Assembly: GCA_001779575.1 (NCBI GenBank)
Contig: MFKM01000009.1
Span: forward strand, 1 to 18,813
Direction: 5' to 3'
DNA from: Candidatus Jorgensenbacteria bacterium RIFCSPLOWO2_12_FULL_42_11
Lineage (GTDB): Bacteria; Patescibacteriota; Minisyncoccia; UBA6257; MFKM01
Length of the DNA: 18,813 nucleotides
The translations under genes were made by a program, and so were the position numbers. This document shows, one piece after another, positions 1-6,065 of this stretch. The notes beneath the pieces are model-generated. The model was given only the letters and a program-made list of their open reading frames with translations, was not told the origin of the DNA and did no database searches. The number at the start of each line of letters is the position of its first letter. Position 1 is the stretch's first letter.

Positions 1-36
1 CCTTTACTCCTAAGATAGAGACGCCATATATGTCCC

Positions 37-66
37 ATACTATGCCCCGCCATCCAGCTTTGTCAA
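37..66 (-). promoter_or_regulatory. Putative promoter reading off the left edge
   Basis: On the minus strand TTGACA (61-66) is followed after 18 bp by TAGTAT (37-42). Transcription would run toward position 1, so the gene it serves lies outside the window. Only the hexamer match and spacing support this. Confidence 0.4.
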
Positions 67-72
67 GAAGCA

Positions 73-98
73 ACAAAAAAGCGGACAAAAATCCGCTA
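73..98 (-). terminator. Rho-independent terminator of the small membrane protein gene
   Basis: Read on the minus strand, AGCGGA and TCCGCT form a 6-bp hairpin with a TTTTTG-type loop, followed by a run of six T. The stem overlaps the TAG stop codon of the gene at 96-380. Confidence 0.7.
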
Positions 99-380
99 AT
101 TAGAGGAAAACCAAGGCCCATCCGGATGATTTTTTAAAATATATTCATACTTATCAATACTTTGTCCGGTTTTCTCATCAAAAAGCGGGGTTCCTCCCAT
201 ATAAACCGTGTCTTTTGGGTCGCCATATTGATTCAAGTCATTTTCAATTATCCAGGCATCAATCATCTCTTTTTCTTCAAGAGAAATTCCCCCTGAAACC
301 TGTTCTTTTTCTGGTTTCAAAATAACAAACCCAATTATCAAAATCAAAATTATTACCCCTAAAATAATTACTGCTTTCAT
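96..380 (-). CDS. Small single-pass membrane protein of unknown function
   Basis: The 94-residue product begins with Met-Lys and a very hydrophobic Ile/Leu/Val-rich stretch (about residues 3-21), which is a membrane anchor or uncleaved signal. A charged linker and a soluble domain of about 65 residues follow, containing YGDPKDTVYMGGTPLFDEKTG and a C-terminal Trp. The rest is probably extracytoplasmic. I do not recognise a family. The ATG at 378-380 has no Shine-Dalgarno at normal distance, but a TTGACA/TAGTAT promoter lies so close that the message would be almost leaderless. It has its own terminator and appears monocistronic. The ORF is convincing because promoter, membrane segment and terminator agree. 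Confidence 0.75.
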   Translation of the reverse strand: MKAVIILGVIILILIIGFVILKPEKEQVSGGISLEEKEMIDAWIIENDLNQYGDPKDTVYMGGTPLFDEKTGQSIDKYEYILKNHPDGPWFSSN

Positions 381-388
381 GACATTTT

Positions 389-416
389 ATACTACTCACC
401 CTCCAAATTTTGTCAA
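389..416 (-). promoter_or_regulatory. Promoter of the small membrane protein gene, near-leaderless
   Basis: On the minus strand TTGACA (411-416), a 16-bp spacer and TAGTAT (389-394) precede the ATG (378-380). The -10 box ends nine bases before the ATG, so transcription should start within about 3 nt of it. Confidence 0.5.
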
Positions 417-421
417 TTAAT

Positions 422-448
422 AATAAAAGGAGGGTTGATTCCCCTCCT
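422..448 (-). terminator. Rho-independent terminator downstream of the tRNA genes
   Basis: On the minus strand AGGAGGGG pairs with CCCTCCT around a short loop, and TTTTATTATT follows. It would end leftward transcripts carrying tRNA-Cys and tRNA-Leu before the next promoter. Confidence 0.65.
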
Positions 449-499
449 AATCTAAAATTTTCTTCCCCCAAAATTAAAATATGGTTCGAGCCGATGTTT

Positions 500-640
500 T
501 TAATGGATTATTTGACTATTTATTAATCCTAACAACATTTTAGAAATAGTTTCAAGTTTGCGATAAAAATCTTTGGATAAATCTAATGTAATTTGTGTGG
601 GTAATTTGTAGTTAGGGATAAAATTTTCGCTTCCAACTAC
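500..640 (-). pseudogene. Probable C-terminal remnant of a four-helix-bundle (S23/IVS-type) protein
   Basis: An open minus-strand frame without a start codon reads through about 46 codons to a TAA at 500-502. Its end, with segments such as DFYRKLETISKMLLGLINSQ, resembles the last helix of the small four-helix-bundle proteins related to 23S rRNA intervening-sequence proteins, from memory of that family. The N-terminal three helices are missing: upstream lie only AT-rich repeats and an inverted repeat. It is most likely a decayed or truncated copy, but chance similarity cannot be ruled out. Confidence 0.35.
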
Positions 641-690
641 TAATTACAAATTACTAATTACTCAAAATTTGAGCGAAGCGAAAATTTTAT
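618..690. repeat. 15-bp inverted repeat enclosing AT-rich short repeats
   Basis: ATAAAATTTTCGCTT (618-632) is repeated as a perfect reverse complement at 676-690. Between them are overlapping repeats of the form TAATTACAAATTACTAATTAC. The right arm abuts tRNA-Leu. The role is unknown. Confidence 0.7.
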
Positions 691-691
691 G

Positions 692-774
692 TGCCCGGGG
701 TGGGAGTCGAACCCACAAACCATTTCTGGTCAAGGATTTTAAGTCCTCCGCGTAAACCATTCCGCCACCCGGCC
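692..774 (-). tRNA. tRNA-Leu(UAA)
   Basis: The 83-nt minus-strand sequence folds as a class II tRNA. The acceptor is GGCCGGG with CCCGGGC, the TG at positions 8-9 is followed by a D arm with GG, and the anticodon loop CTTAAAA gives UAA. There is a long variable arm and a normal T arm (GTGGG, loop TTCGACT, CCCAC). The second acceptor pair is a G-G mismatch. The 3' CCA is not encoded: the discriminator A is followed by CAT. Confidence 0.92.
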
Positions 775-789
775 AATTTTAAAATCAAG

Positions 790-862
790 AGGCGGCGGTG
801 AGATTCGCACTCACGTATACTGATTTTGCAGATCAGCGCGTTAACTTCTTCGCCACGCCGCC
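790..862 (-). tRNA. tRNA-Cys(GCA)
   Basis: The 73-nt sequence has a perfect acceptor (GGCGGCG with CGCCGCC), anticodon stem CTGAT/ATCAG and loop CTGCAAA, giving GCA. The discriminator is U, as expected for cysteine tRNA. CCA is not encoded. Oddly, the T loop reads TGCGAAT instead of TTCGAAT, so position 55 is G, and the D loop has AG where GG (18-19) is expected. It lies 15 bp upstream of tRNA-Leu on the same strand. Confidence 0.9.
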
Positions 863-1084
863 ATATTATTTGGTCAATATATTTTCTATCGCACCATCTA
901 TCCTATTGGGTCGCAAATAAAAATATCTTTTAAAAACATTAAATTTTCTTTCCAAAAATAGTTTTGATAAATTATCACTATAAAAAAATTTGAATCGTCC
1001 CAAAAATCTGTTTTAAATTTATAACGATTATGCCCTCCGCGAGGATCTAACGAAAACATAAAAATTTATATGTTTTCTTTTATT

Positions 1085-1384
1085 TTAATCTATTTTTGCC
1101 GGTGATTCCAGTTCAAACTCAATCCTCGGCGCGTGTTTGATGTTAATCTTTTTCATCAACAAATGCTGGAAAAACGGCTTATTTTTTTCCATCGCGTCCA
1201 ACGCCTCTTTGGCGGCGCTGGCGGGAATCACCCCCAGCTTAATCTTGGCCTGGCTTAAATCCTGGGGCACTTCCACTCCGACAATGGTTACCAAAACCGA
1301 CTTCGGAAATTCTATTTCCCGCAAAATAATCTTCCCCAATTCCTCCTGAATCAGGTTAGCGAGCCGCAGGTTTCTATAATTCAT
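1085..1384 (-). CDS. rbfA: Ribosome-binding factor A
   Basis: RbfA is a small KH-like protein that binds the 30S subunit and helps mature the 5' end of 16S rRNA, notably in the cold. The 99-residue product fits the family: an N-terminal helix (NYRNLRLANLIQEELGKII), the strand VLVTIVGVEVPQDLSQAKIKLGVI, and the last strand INIKHAPRIEFELE. Family members are usually 100-130 aa, so the C-terminal tail is minimal. It follows infB on the same strand, the usual bacterial order, but a 238-bp palindromic element separates them. Without that element the ATG would lie 5 nt after the infB stop. No Shine-Dalgarno precedes this ATG, since the element's own ACTGGGT abuts it. Confidence 0.92.
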   Translation of the reverse strand: MNYRNLRLANLIQEELGKIILREIEFPKSVLVTIVGVEVPQDLSQAKIKLGVIPASAAKEALDAMEKNKPFFQHLLMKKINIKHAPRIEFELESPAKID

Positions 1385-1622
1385 ACCCAGTTAACTCAAC
1401 TCCGAAAGACAAAAATCTCTCATCTCGGAGTTAATTAGGATTAAAACGACTAGTTTGTTTTTGTTTTGGTTGTTCATAATAACTTGTTTAATGATTTTTG
1501 TCACGCTGTATTCTTCTATTTATTTTGATAGGTTCTTTAGACATAACCGATGGAGCAACCTTCATCTTTTTATCTAATAACAGATTATCACAGAAGAATA
1601 CCATCGGAGTTGAGTTACTGGG
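1385..1622 (-). repeat. Palindromic structured element E1 at the rbfA start codon
   Basis: On the minus strand the element starts with CCCAGTAACTCAACTCCGA and ends with the complementary TCGGAGTTGAGTTAACTGGG, an 18-bp stem with one bulge. An ATG sits immediately outside each end, and the downstream one is the rbfA start. Further long pairings are 1408-1417 with 1493-1502 and 1508-1517 with 1592-1601. A segment around 1450-1490 (plus CTAGTTTGTTT...TTGTTCAT) is shared with the element at 9918-10214. No ORF above about 45 codons is present. It could be a non-autonomous mobile element, a structured RNA, or both. Confidence 0.6.
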
Positions 1623-1630
1623 CATAAATT

Positions 1631-3148
1631 CTACTGGACGTAAAATTTCAGCTTATCGCCAACTTTAATTATATCATCGGCGTCAATCAAAAGACCAATT
1701 TCCTTGCCCATTGCCGCTTCGGCGACGTCTTTTTTCTGTTCCTGAAGATTTAAAATCCGGCCTTGGCCAAAACTTTGTTCGTTCCTCCAGACTTCAAATT
1801 TTTGCTGATTTTTTACCAATCCCTGGCTAATCCGGCCGCCGATTACCTGCTTATTTTTGTTTTGGGCGCTAAAAAAAGCCAATACTTCCAATTCGCCGAT
1901 AAGATTAGGCTTATCAAGCGCACCCAAATAATCCTCCAGTTTTTTTAACAATTCGTAAATTATTTCGGAAACGATAATCGTAACCGAAGAAATCCTTCGC
2001 AAATTATCGGTGGCCGGGTCAAAATTCACCCTGAAACCGATTATGATGGCCTTGGTATTGATTGCTAACTTAAAATCATTTTCATTAATCCGGCCAACGC
2101 TTTGATCTATGACTTCAATGGGCTTGGCGGCTGACGGGACGGACTTTATCATATCGCTTAAAGCCTCCAGGGCGCCGGCATTGTCCGCTTTTAAAATTAT
2201 TTTTACCCCGTTAGAAATTGATGAATTTCTAACGGGGTTTATTTTCTCCAATCCTTTTTCCGCCCGAACTGCTGACGCTTTCGGGACTGCCGACATCAAA
2301 ACCTGACCGGAAGCGATAGCCGTTTCTCCGGTTAAAAATTCTTCTCCGATTCGCGGCAACGATTCAAAACCCAAAACCAGGGCCGGAGCGCTGGGTTCCA
2401 AAACATCAACTTTTCCCCCCAAAAAATTTTCCAAAGATTTTATTTTGCCGCGGGCGCTGGCAGTAGCGATATTTTCACTCAATCGCAAAGTTCCATCTTT
2501 CACGATAACGCTCACCGCTACCCCCCGGCGATTATCAAGCTGGGCTTCAATGATTATCCCCTTGGCTTGAGCCAGCGGATCGTATTTTAAATTTTCCAAT
2601 TCCGCCGCCAGTAAAATCAAATCAAGCAATTCCTGAACTCCCTCGCCGGTTTTGGCCGAAATCGCCTGCCAGGAAACATTGCCGCCATAACCCTCAAGCG
2701 CGACACCCGCGGCCATCAATTCGCTTTTAATTTTTTCCAAATTGACATTCAGTTTGTCAATTTTGTTAATCGCCACTACAAATGGGAGTTTGGCCGATTG
2801 AATATGGCCAAACGCTTCTTTGGTCTGGGGTTTCACTCCTTCATCGGCGGCCACCACCAAAATAGCCAAGTCGGCCATTTTTGTTCCCCTGGCCCGCATT
2901 TTGGAAAAGGCCTCGTGTCCCGGGGTGTCAATAAAAGTTATTTTGCTGGTTTGCCCTGAATTCGCCGATTGATGTTCAATTTCATAAGCGCCGACTGACT
3001 GGGTGATGCCGCCGGCTTCTTTAGCCGTAACATTGGTCTTGCGGATATAATCCAAAAGACTTGTTTTTCCGTGATCCACGTGGCCCATCACCACAACGAT
3101 GGGCGGTCGTGTTTCTATTTTTTTAGTTATATTTTCTTGTCTTGCCAT
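1631..3148 (-). CDS. infB: Translation initiation factor IF-2, short form
   Basis: IF-2 is the GTPase that brings fMet-tRNA to the 30S subunit and promotes subunit joining. From the ATG at 3146-3148 (MARQEN...) the product is about 505 aa. The G domain comes almost at once: GHVDHGKT at residues 22-29, the switch I region with [13 protein letters not shown] at 74-81, NKID at 128-131 and SAKTGEG as G5. Domains II to IV follow, ending KVGDKLKFY. The long N-terminal region of the E. coli protein is absent. A 19-codon in-frame extension exists, but its Phe/Tyr-rich sequence looks untranslated. A palindromic repeat is translated inside the linker before domain III (about residues 303-314, [12 protein letters not shown]). 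rbfA follows downstream. Confidence 0.96.
   Translation of the reverse strand: MARQENITKKIETRPPIVVVMGHVDHGKTSLLDYIRKTNVTAKEAGGITQSVGAYEIEHQSANSGQTSKITFIDTPGHEAFSKMRARGTKMADLAILVVAADEGVKPQTKEAFGHIQSAKLPFVVAINKIDKLNVNLEKIKSELMAAGVALEGYGGNVSWQAISAKTGEGVQELLDLILLAAELENLKYDPLAQAKGIIIEAQLDNRRGVAVSVIVKDGTLRLSENIATASARGKIKSLENFLGGKVDVLEPSAPALVLGFESLPRIGEEFLTGETAIASGQVLMSAVPKASAVRAEKGLEKINPVRNSSISNGVKIILKADNAGALEALSDMIKSVPSAAKPIEVIDQSVGRINENDFKLAINTKAIIIGFRVNFDPATDNLRRISSVTIIVSEIIYELLKKLEDYLGALDKPNLIGELEVLAFFSAQNKNKQVIGGRISQGLVKNQQKFEVWRNEQSFGQGRILNLQEQKKDVAEAAMGKEIGLLIDADDIIKVGDKLKFYVQ
2205..2238. repeat. CCCCGTTAG palindromic repeat, copy 1, inside infB
   Basis: ACCCCGTTAGAAATT (2205-2219) and AATTTCTAACGGGGT (2224-2238) are perfect 15-bp inverted arms with a 4-nt loop. 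The copy is in frame inside infB and encodes part of [12 protein letters not shown], located in the linker before domain III. The other copies are at 6066-6136 and 10334-10363. Confidence 0.9.
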
Positions 3149-3184
3149 TAAATGAAAATACCAGAAAAACAAATAAATAACAAG

Positions 3185-3213
3185 TTGCGAACTTTCTGTT
3201 TTCAAGCTAATAT
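3185..3213 (+). promoter_or_regulatory. Promoter of the LAGLIDADG gene, leaderless configuration
   Basis: TTGCGA (3185-3190), a 17-bp spacer and TAATAT (3208-3213) are followed by the ATG at 3220. Transcription should start at or next to the A of the ATG, and no ribosome-binding site is present. Confidence 0.45.
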
Positions 3214-3219
3214 AGAAGT

Positions 3220-4224
3220 ATGGCTGAATCGTTTAAAGATAAACGCATAAAATTTAAAAAATCCGAACAGCGACTTTTTATTAAAAAATGCGGGAAAAAA
3301 CTGGGATTAACGAATAGAACACTGGCAAAGTTATTTAAAATTAGTATTCGAACTTTAACTGATTGGAAAAGAGAAAAATATCTGCTTCCTCTAACAAAAG
3401 CAATAGAATTAGGCAAAAAATCTAAAATAGCGCTACCTCAGAAAATTAAAATTGAAGAGCCTTTTTGGTACGTAAAAATAGGCGCTCCAAAAGGCGGCGC
3501 GGCGATTTATAAAAAATATGGATTTGTAGGCGGCGACCCTGCTAAAAGAAAACTGGCATGGGCACGATGGTGGGATACTAAAGGAAAAAATATAAGGCAA
3601 AAAATAATGGAACCGAAATTAATATCAATTCCCCCTAAAAACGAACTGCTGGCTGAATTTACAGGAATAATGATTGGCGACGGAGGCGTTTCTAAAACCC
3701 AAATTACCATAACACTAAATAACGAGGATGATATTCAATATAGTTTTTTTGTTAAAAAATTAGTTGAAAAACTTTTTGGAGTTAAACCAAGTATTTTTAA
3801 TAAAAAGGGAGCAAAGGCTTTAGATATTGTTGTTTCTAGGGTTAAACTTGTAGCGTTTTGCAATAGTATTGGTCTTAAAATTGGCAATAAAATTAAACAA
3901 GGATTGGATATCCCCGACTGGGTTATTAAAAACCCAAAATACAGCAAAGCCTGCTTAAGGGGACTGATGGATACTGACGGCTGTGTAATAATACACAAAT
4001 ACAAAGTTAATAACAAACAATATTGTTATAAAAAACTGAGTTTTTGCAGTGCTTCAAAACCTCTTATTAAATCAGTTATTGGGATGCTAAAAATGTTTGA
4101 TTTTAATCCCCGATTAAGCCATAATGGCAGAAATGTTTGGATTGATAATCAAAATGAAGTAAAAAGATATTTTCAAATAATTAATTCTAGTAATCCCAAG
4201 CATAAAGAAAGATTTTTAAGGTGA
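3220..4224 (+). CDS. Free-standing LAGLIDADG homing endonuclease-like protein
   Basis: The 334-residue protein has two LAGLIDADG helices, FTGIMIGDG (about 147-155) and LRGLMDTDG (about 246-254), each ending in the acidic residue that binds metal in this family (D154 and D253). It is therefore probably an active single-chain DNA endonuclease. An N-terminal helix-turn-helix-like segment (about 24-50, ending IRTLTDWKRE) and a Gly/Tyr/Lys-rich linker (GGAAIYKKYGFVGGDPAKR) precede the nuclease part. It is not inside an intron or intein as far as I can see: it is divergent from infB and its last two codons (AGG TGA) lie inside the acceptor stem of tRNA-Ser. That overlap suggests the gene settled next to the tRNA. 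The target is unknown. Confidence 0.88.
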   Translation: MAESFKDKRIKFKKSEQRLFIKKCGKKLGLTNRTLAKLFKISIRTLTDWKREKYLLPLTKAIELGKKSKIALPQKIKIEEPFWYVKIGAPKGGAAIYKKYGFVGGDPAKRKLAWARWWDTKGKNIRQKIMEPKLISIPPKNELLAEFTGIMIGDGGVSKTQITITLNNEDDIQYSFFVKKLVEKLFGVKPSIFNKKGAKALDIVVSRVKLVAFCNSIGLKIGNKIKQGLDIPDWVIKNPKYSKACLRGLMDTDGCVIIHKYKVNNKQYCYKKLSFCSASKPLIKSVIGMLKMFDFNPRLSHNGRNVWIDNQNEVKRYFQIINSSNPKHKERFLR

Positions 4225-4313
4225 GGTGTCCGAGAGGCTGAAGGAGGCGGTTTGCTAAACCGTTATGCGGCGTTAAAACCGCATCGTGGGTTCGAATCCC
4301 ACCCTCACCGCCA
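4220..4313 (+). tRNA. tRNA-Ser(GCU) with encoded CCA
   Basis: A class II tRNA: acceptor GGTGAGG with CCTCACC, anticodon stem GCGGT/ACCGT with loop TTGCTAA giving GCU, a long variable arm (TGCGGCGTTAAAACCGCA) and T arm GTGGG-TTCGAAT-CCCAC. Discriminator G and an encoded CCA end it. The first five bases overlap the end of the LAGLIDADG ORF on the same strand. It is the only one of the four tRNAs here with CCA in the DNA. Confidence 0.95.
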
Positions 4314-4403
4314 ATTTTCACTTTTTGCGAAACCGAAATCAATACGGATCATTAAGCCAAACTCGTGAACTGTCGCTTAAATTACCAAAACGCTTGGCGT
4401 TTT

Positions 4404-4434
4404 AACAGAAAATTTGATAAAATAATTTTCTGTT
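4404..4434. promoter_or_regulatory. Inverted repeat just upstream of the DsrE-like gene
   Basis: AACAGAAAATT (4404-4414) and AATTTTCTGTT (4424-4434) are perfect 11-bp arms ending 6 nt before the ATG at 4441. The loop carries a -10-like GATAAAAT. It could be an operator over the promoter of the two-gene unit; no other evidence. Confidence 0.4.
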
Positions 4435-4440
4435 GAAAAT

Positions 4441-4764
4441 ATGAAACTCGGCATTATCTTACAATCAAATAAACCGGAGCGCGCCTGGAACGCGTTTCGT
4501 CTGGGAATTACCGCGCTCAAGGCGGGCCATCAAGCGGAAATTTTTTTGATGAACGAGGGAGCGGAGCTTGATACAATTCCCGACAGCGCGAATTTTGATA
4601 TTTCAATGAAAATAACGGAATTCAAAGAATTGAAAGGCGAAATTTACGCTTGCGGCACTTGCCTGAAAATACGCGGCAAAGAAGAAAGCAAAGTGTGTCC
4701 GATTTCCACGATGTCCGACTTGCTCAAAATGATAGAAAGTTCTGATAAGGTTTTGGTTTTTTAA
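4441..4764 (+). CDS. DsrE/DsrF-family (sulfur-relay-like) small protein
   Basis: The 107-residue soluble protein has the fold signature of the DsrE/DsrF family: an N-terminal strand MKLGIILQS, a helix with RAWNAFRLGITALKAGH, strand EIFLMNEGAE, then YACGTCLKIRG and a final SSDKVLVF strand. C71 and C74 (CGTC) and C86 are candidate sulfur carriers or redox residues, the position where family members hold the active cysteine. The start follows an inverted repeat and has no clear Shine-Dalgarno. The Met-rich SHOCT membrane gene begins 4 nt after its stop, so the two are probably co-transcribed. The exact sulfur pathway cannot be told. Confidence 0.78.
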   Translation: MKLGIILQSNKPERAWNAFRLGITALKAGHQAEIFLMNEGAELDTIPDSANFDISMKITEFKELKGEIYACGTCLKIRGKEESKVCPISTMSDLLKMIESSDKVLVF

Positions 4765-4768
4765 TAAT

Positions 4769-5497
4769 ATGAAAAAAAATATTTTTAGCGCAATCAGCAT
4801 AATGATATTTACGCTTTTTGCCAACAGCATTGTCTTTGCCAATGGGATGATGGGAAATACCGGAACGATTTCGGACGGTCACACCGCTCGCGAGGAAGCT
4901 GAAGGTAAAATCGTTTGGGAGAAATTGCGGGCGAAACAAGCAGCCTGTACGGATTTATCTGACGATGATTTCGGAACGCTCGGCGAATATTTCATGGGCC
5001 AAATGATGGGCGATTCCCACGAAGCCATGAACAATATGATGATTCAAATGATGGGCGAAAAAAACGAGGAGCAAACACACATAGCCATGGGAAAGCGTTT
5101 AAGCGCTTGCCTGCCGGCAGGCGGGGTTGACGACACTTCCGTCGCGATTCCCTCGCAAGGCGCTGGTTTCATGCCAATGATGCAAATGATGACTGGGGGA
5201 TGGTCGTCTCCCTTTAGCAAAAATTCAACAAGCAATATGATGAATTTGGGATTTGGACTTTTTGGCTGGTTCGGCTGGATTTTTATGATTCTCTGGTGGA
5301 TTTTAATAATCGCGGGCATTGTCGCGCTTATTAAATGGCTGACTGGCCAATCTCGCGACACCCGCAATTATGATAAACCTGCCCGTCCGGCAGGCGGGTC
5401 CGCGCTTGAAATCTTGCGGGAACGCTACGCCAAAGGCGAAATTGATAGAAAAGAGTTTGAAGAAAAGAAAAAAGATTTAACGCAACCGGAGCGATAG
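4769..5497 (+). CDS. Secreted or membrane Met-rich protein with C-terminal SHOCT domain
   Basis: The 242-aa product begins with a signal peptide or anchor (MKKNIFSAISIMIFTLFANS, probable cleavage after VFA at 24). A Met- and His-containing extracytoplasmic region (about 25-150) has many MM pairs, C60 and C114. A strong transmembrane helix follows at about 163-190 (FGWFGWIFMILWWILIIAG). The cytoplasmic end carries a SHOCT motif at about 211-236 (ALEILRERYAKGEIDRKEFE). Met/His richness hints at metal (copper) binding, which is inference. Two GC-rich palindromes are translated within it as LPAGG (about 115-119) and PARPAGG (about 204-210). It lies 4 nt after the DsrE-like gene and has no clear Shine-Dalgarno. 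Confidence 0.8.
   Translation: MKKNIFSAISIMIFTLFANSIVFANGMMGNTGTISDGHTAREEAEGKIVWEKLRAKQAACTDLSDDDFGTLGEYFMGQMMGDSHEAMNNMMIQMMGEKNEEQTHIAMGKRLSACLPAGGVDDTSVAIPSQGAGFMPMMQMMTGGWSSPFSKNSTSNMMNLGFGLFGWFGWIFMILWWILIIAGIVALIKWLTGQSRDTRNYDKPARPAGGSALEILRERYAKGEIDRKEFEEKKKDLTQPER
5108..5126. repeat. GC-rich palindromic repeat inside CDS, copy 1
   Basis: GCCTGCCGGCAGGC is a perfect 14-bp palindrome followed by GGGG, read in frame as CLPAGG in the SHOCT protein. A related copy lies at 5378-5399 in the same gene. Confidence 0.75.
5378..5399. repeat. GC-rich palindromic repeat inside CDS, copy 2
   Basis: CCTGCC, a short spacer and GGCAGG followed by CGGG repeat the composition of the copy at 5108-5126. 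It is read in frame as PARPAGG between the membrane helix and the SHOCT domain, a linker position. Confidence 0.7.
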
Positions 5498-5526
5498 TTG
5501 ACAAAGAAAAATTTATTTGGTCTACT
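5498..5526 (+). promoter_or_regulatory. Putative promoter of the gene at 5597
   Basis: TTGACA (5498-5503), a 17-bp spacer and TCTACT (5521-5526), starting right after the preceding stop codon. The leader is about 65 nt and ends in a strong AGGAGGT. Confidence 0.4.
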
Positions 5527-5596
5527 TATCGTAGAAAATCCCTGTTTTGTCAAAAAAGCGGGGCATCTTTAAAAAATAAAAAAGGAGGTGGTTTTA

Positions 5597-5908
5597 ATGA
5601 GAGTAAAGAACTTTAATGAATTACTGGAAACGGTAAAAATCCTAAGCCTAACAAGTCCTTTCGTCGGCAGAATTACCACAAAAGGAAAAGCGTACGCCGG
5701 AAAAATAGAAAAGTTAGCGATAAAAAACGGCTGGCTTGAATTTATCATCATCGGCTCTGACAAAAACGGCAAAACCAACGACAAGTCAAAGACCAACCGA
5801 GAAAAGATACCTCTGGAAAATCTGGAGGATATTCAAATCCTGTATAAAAATGGCAAGCCGCTGTTTTTAGGCGATTTACTCCAAAAAATGGAGGGAAAAG
5901 ATGAATAA
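5597..5908 (+). CDS. Small soluble protein of unknown function
   Basis: I do not recognise this family. From the ATG at 5597-5599 the product is 103 aa (MRVKNFNELLETVKIL...). An upstream GTG at 5588 is in frame, but it lies inside the Shine-Dalgarno AAAGGAGGTG, which fits the ATG at normal spacing, so the ATG is chosen. The sequence is charged with no membrane segment. It begins with an amphipathic helix; the middle (GRITTKGKAYAGKIEKLAIKNGWLEFIII) looks like beta strands, and the end has KIPLENLEDIQILYKNGKPLF. A TTGACA promoter precedes it and a strong terminator follows, so it is probably monocistronic. Confidence 0.75.
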   Translation: MRVKNFNELLETVKILSLTSPFVGRITTKGKAYAGKIEKLAIKNGWLEFIIIGSDKNGKTNDKSKTNREKIPLENLEDIQILYKNGKPLFLGDLLQKMEGKDE

Positions 5909-5930
5909 AACAGGCTATCCCGCTAAAAGG

Positions 5931-5980
5931 AAAAGCCCAGTTGATTTAATGAAATTAAAACTGGGCTTTTATTTTTATTT
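5931..5980 (+). terminator. Rho-independent terminator
   Basis: AAAAGCCCAGTT (5931-5942) pairs with AACTGGGCTTTT (5959-5970), followed by ATTTTTATTT. It ends the transcript of the gene at 5597-5908. Confidence 0.85.
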
Positions 5981-6025
5981 ATTTTATTTTCTTTCTTTCG
6001 GGCCACCTTTTTTACTATTTCTAAA

Positions 6026-6065
6026 TTACTATTGTAAATCAACGATCGTGGAATTACAATAGTAA
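6026..6065. repeat. Perfect 12-bp inverted repeat
   Basis: TTACTATTGTAA (6026-6037) and TTACAATAGTAA (6054-6065) face each other across a 16-nt spacer that itself contains CGATCG. The repeat abuts the CCCCGTTAG palindrome. Role unknown. Confidence 0.7.

Noticed and set aside
1385..1622. E1 as a group I or group II intron
   Set aside because: No intron core (P7/G-site or domain V) is recognisable, and it lies between genes rather than inside one.
1623..1625. Short upstream frames opening at the outer ATG of E1 and E2 (45 and 35 codons, both starting Met-Pro-Ser)
   Set aside because: The shared start comes from the shared element end CCCAGT; the rest differs and has no protein character.
3149..3205. 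19-codon N-terminal extension of IF-2
   Set aside because: Residues are Phe/Tyr/Leu-rich, unlike IF-2, with no start signal; the internal Met followed directly by the G domain is a better start.
3220..4224. LAGLIDADG protein as part of an intein or tRNA intron
   Set aside because: IF-2 is uninterrupted, tRNA-Ser is intact, and no splicing motifs flank the nuclease.
5900..6060. About 53-codon frame starting inside the end of the gene at 5597-5908
   Set aside because: It reads straight through a strong terminator hairpin and becomes Phe/Tyr/Leu-rich low complexity; probably not a gene.
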